23,386 nucleotides of DNA, taken from the NCBI GenBank assembly GCA_002409975.1, contig DHOO01000090.1, positions 10,816 through 34,201 of the forward strand, in the 5' to 3' direction. The stretch comes from Firmicutes bacterium UBA5388. GTDB taxonomy: Bacteria; Bacillota; UBA4882; UBA10575. Shown piece by piece: positions 22,262 to 23,386 of the stretch; position 1 is the first letter of the stretch; the number at the start of each line of letters is the position of its first letter. The notes under the pieces were generated by a model. That model saw only the letters and a program-made list of their open reading frames with translations, was not told where the DNA came from and did not search any database. The position numbers were made by a program, and so were the translations under genes.

Positions 22262-23161
22262 TTATTTCAGTGGGGTAAAGCTCCAGGTAATGGTCACGTC
22301 TAATTCCTTGGACTCCGAGTTATCTCCTTCGCCCCATACAGAGGTAATTAACCTTTTCTCTACCTTGCTTCCTGCTAAAGTCGTCCCTGTTTGCGGAAGC
22401 GGCTGGTTGGCGATTAAGATCTCTTCTAACCAGACAAAATCCCATGTTTCAAAAGGCTCGCCGTCCGAATCATAGATTCCATTTGGTATCGGCGAAGCGT
22501 CAATTACATCCAGCTCAATAGTATAGGTTCCCTCCGCCTCGTCAATGGATAAATAGTCGTGGGTGTCGGGAACAACCGTGATCGCGCCGGACCATTTTAT
22601 TTCGCCGTAACAACCTGTAGAATCAATCGACTTGCTATCGATCGCTCCCGAGACCATAACTTCGGAATTCAAACGGCGACGCCACTTATTATAGCCTTTG
22701 TCTTCCAAGCGGTATTTGCGTGTTATATTTTCATTGATCCTATGCTCCCAGGTACCCACGCCGGAGCTACTCCACGACCCGTTAACTTTCCAAGTAACAG
22801 TGCCCACCCAAGCTGTAACATCCGAAAAATCGCCCATTGGCGAAAGAACATTGACCGTAGCTGTCGCCGTTTTTGACGGATCCGCCTTACTGGCGGCTTT
22901 CACTTTAAAGGTTCCCAGCTCGGTTGCGCGGTAAAGACCATCATCGTCAATCTCTCCCCCAGTGGCCGACCAGGTCACCTGCTGATCGGAAGCGCCGGAG
23001 ACGACGGCGGTAAAAGCTTTTTCCTCCCCAAGAAATAAGGTAACATCTTTCGGTGAAATACTGATCTTTACCAGTTTACTTTCTCCATTCCCGCCGTTAC
23101 AACCGATCGTCATTGATAAAATAAGGGCTAAAACCATAATAATGGTAATCCTCTTCATCAA
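22262..23161 (-). CDS. Lipoprotein with bacterial Ig-like (BIG2) domain
   Basis: This is an exported, surface-anchored protein of unknown function. The 299 residues begin with a signal peptide ending M-T-I-G-C, so Cys21 is probably lipidated, followed by a short Gly/Asn linker. Residues about 30-107 form a BIG2-like fold: I-S-I-S-P-K-D-V-T-L-F-L-G-E, then V-T-W-S-A-T-G-G, D-G-L-Y-R-A-T and T-A-T-A-T-V-N-V. The remaining 190 residues are a beta-rich domain I do not recognise, with many Trp (W-V-G-T-V-T-W-K-V-N-G-S-W) and an end V-T-I-T-W-S-F. GAGGGGG lies 9 bases before the ATG. It converges with the tRNA deacylase gene, with 35 bases between the stops. It shares an upstream element with the lipoprotein gene at 3426-4001. 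Confidence 0.82.
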   Translation of the reverse strand: MMKRITIIMVLALILSMTIGCNGGNGESKLVKISISPKDVTLFLGEEKAFTAVVSGASDQQVTWSATGGEIDDDGLYRATELGTFKVKAASKADPSKTATATVNVLSPMGDFSDVTAWVGTVTWKVNGSWSSSGVGTWEHRINENITRKYRLEDKGYNKWRRRLNSEVMVSGAIDSKSIDSTGCYGEIKWSGAITVVPDTHDYLSIDEAEGTYTIELDVIDASPIPNGIYDSDGEPFETWDFVWLEEILIANQPLPQTGTTLAGSKVEKRLITSVWGEGDNSESKELDVTITWSFTPLK

Positions 23162-23218
23162 TAATTCCCCCTCTATTTAATATATGACCATTTACGGTTA
23201 GTAAAATAGCCTAATATA

Positions 23219-23252
23219 TTTATAGCAAAAACCTCTCAACAAAAACTAAACA
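23219..23252 (-). promoter_or_regulatory. Promoter of the Ig-domain lipoprotein with shared 15-mer
   Basis: On the minus strand, TATAAA (23224-23219) lies 57 bases before the start codon. Thirteen bases upstream of it is TGTTTAGTTTTTGTT (23252-23238), identical to the element upstream of the lipoprotein gene at 3426-4001. A further partial copy of TTTAGTTT lies just upstream (23260s). Confidence 0.55.
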
Positions 23253-23298
23253 GCAATAAACTAAAGTTTTTCATAGCTACTACTACCCAGAAAATACC

Positions 23299-23328
23299 TC
23301 TCGTCACTCGTCGCTAGTCGCTCGTGTC
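23299..23328. repeat. Short CTCGT/GTCGCT repeat cluster
   Basis: A 30-base stretch is built from CTCGT and GTCGCT units (CTCGTCACTCGTCGCTAGTC and onward). GTCGCTC also appears in the repeats at 21479-21520. No gene is visible from here to the window end. Confidence 0.4.
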
Positions 23329-23386
23329 GAATGACTGCCTTGGTAAGTAAGCGTAGGTTCTGAAAATCCGGCGCTTCACCCCAGCG

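Noticed and set aside
23299..23328. Possible start of a CRISPR array
   Set aside because: The units are 5-8 bases long, uneven and without unique spacers of 30-40 bases.

Overview
The window looks like chromosomal DNA from a Firmicutes-type bacterium with moderate GC. The clearest sign is a LexA box of the Bacillus type (CGAAC-N4-GTTCG) in front of a umuDC-like operon. Strong AGGAGG ribosome sites and low-GC sigma-A-like promoters agree with this. Both sugar-binding proteins carry Sec signal peptides without a lipobox, while two other exported proteins do have a lipobox cysteine. That pattern would suit a diderm (outer-membrane-bearing) Firmicute, but this is inference.

Layout, left to right. 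(1) 1-3400, plus strand: the 3' part of a ribose-type sugar ABC permease, its periplasmic binding protein and an FGGY sugar kinase, ended by a clear terminator. A perfect 17-bp inverted repeat lies just before the kinase. (2) 3426-4001, minus: a small lipoprotein. (3) 4100-5000: about 0.9 kb of decayed gene pieces. These are a DMT/EamA transporter fragment, a ParE-type toxin with an internal deletion, a possible few codons of an XRE regulator and the C-terminus of a short-chain dehydrogenase. (4) 5037-9245, plus: a tightly overlapping four-gene Hsp70 operon (GrpE-like, DnaK-like, TPR protein, and a J-like/TPR/SEC-C protein). The J-domain has PPD in place of the invariant HPD. This is the most interesting system in the window. 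(5) 9577-16872, minus: a carbohydrate uptake operon with an amidohydrolase-family enzyme, binding protein, two permeases, an (alpha/alpha)6-type glycosidase and a ROK-family repressor. It has no ATPase gene. (6) 17213-18773, minus: an iron-alcohol-dehydrogenase-family protein with one altered metal ligand, preceded by a 48-residue AbrB/SpoVT-type DNA-binding protein. (7) 18902-21365, plus: a LexA-controlled cassette of UmuD-like protease, Y-family polymerase (UmuC) and SRAP/HMCES-type abasic-site protein. (8) 21479-22226: imperfect GC-rich repeats, then a YbaK/EbsC-type Cys-tRNA(Pro) deacylase. (9) 22262-23161, minus: a lipoprotein with a bacterial Ig-like domain.

Connections. The two lipoprotein genes, 19 kb apart, share an identical 15-base element at nearly the same distance from their -10 boxes, so they are probably co-regulated. 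The ROK repressor probably controls the sugar operon that it ends. The SOS cassette joins mutagenic synthesis with protection of abasic sites in single-stranded DNA. The Hsp70 operon has its own sigma-A-like promoter and no CIRCE element, which suggests a specialised chaperone machine rather than the housekeeping heat-shock operon.
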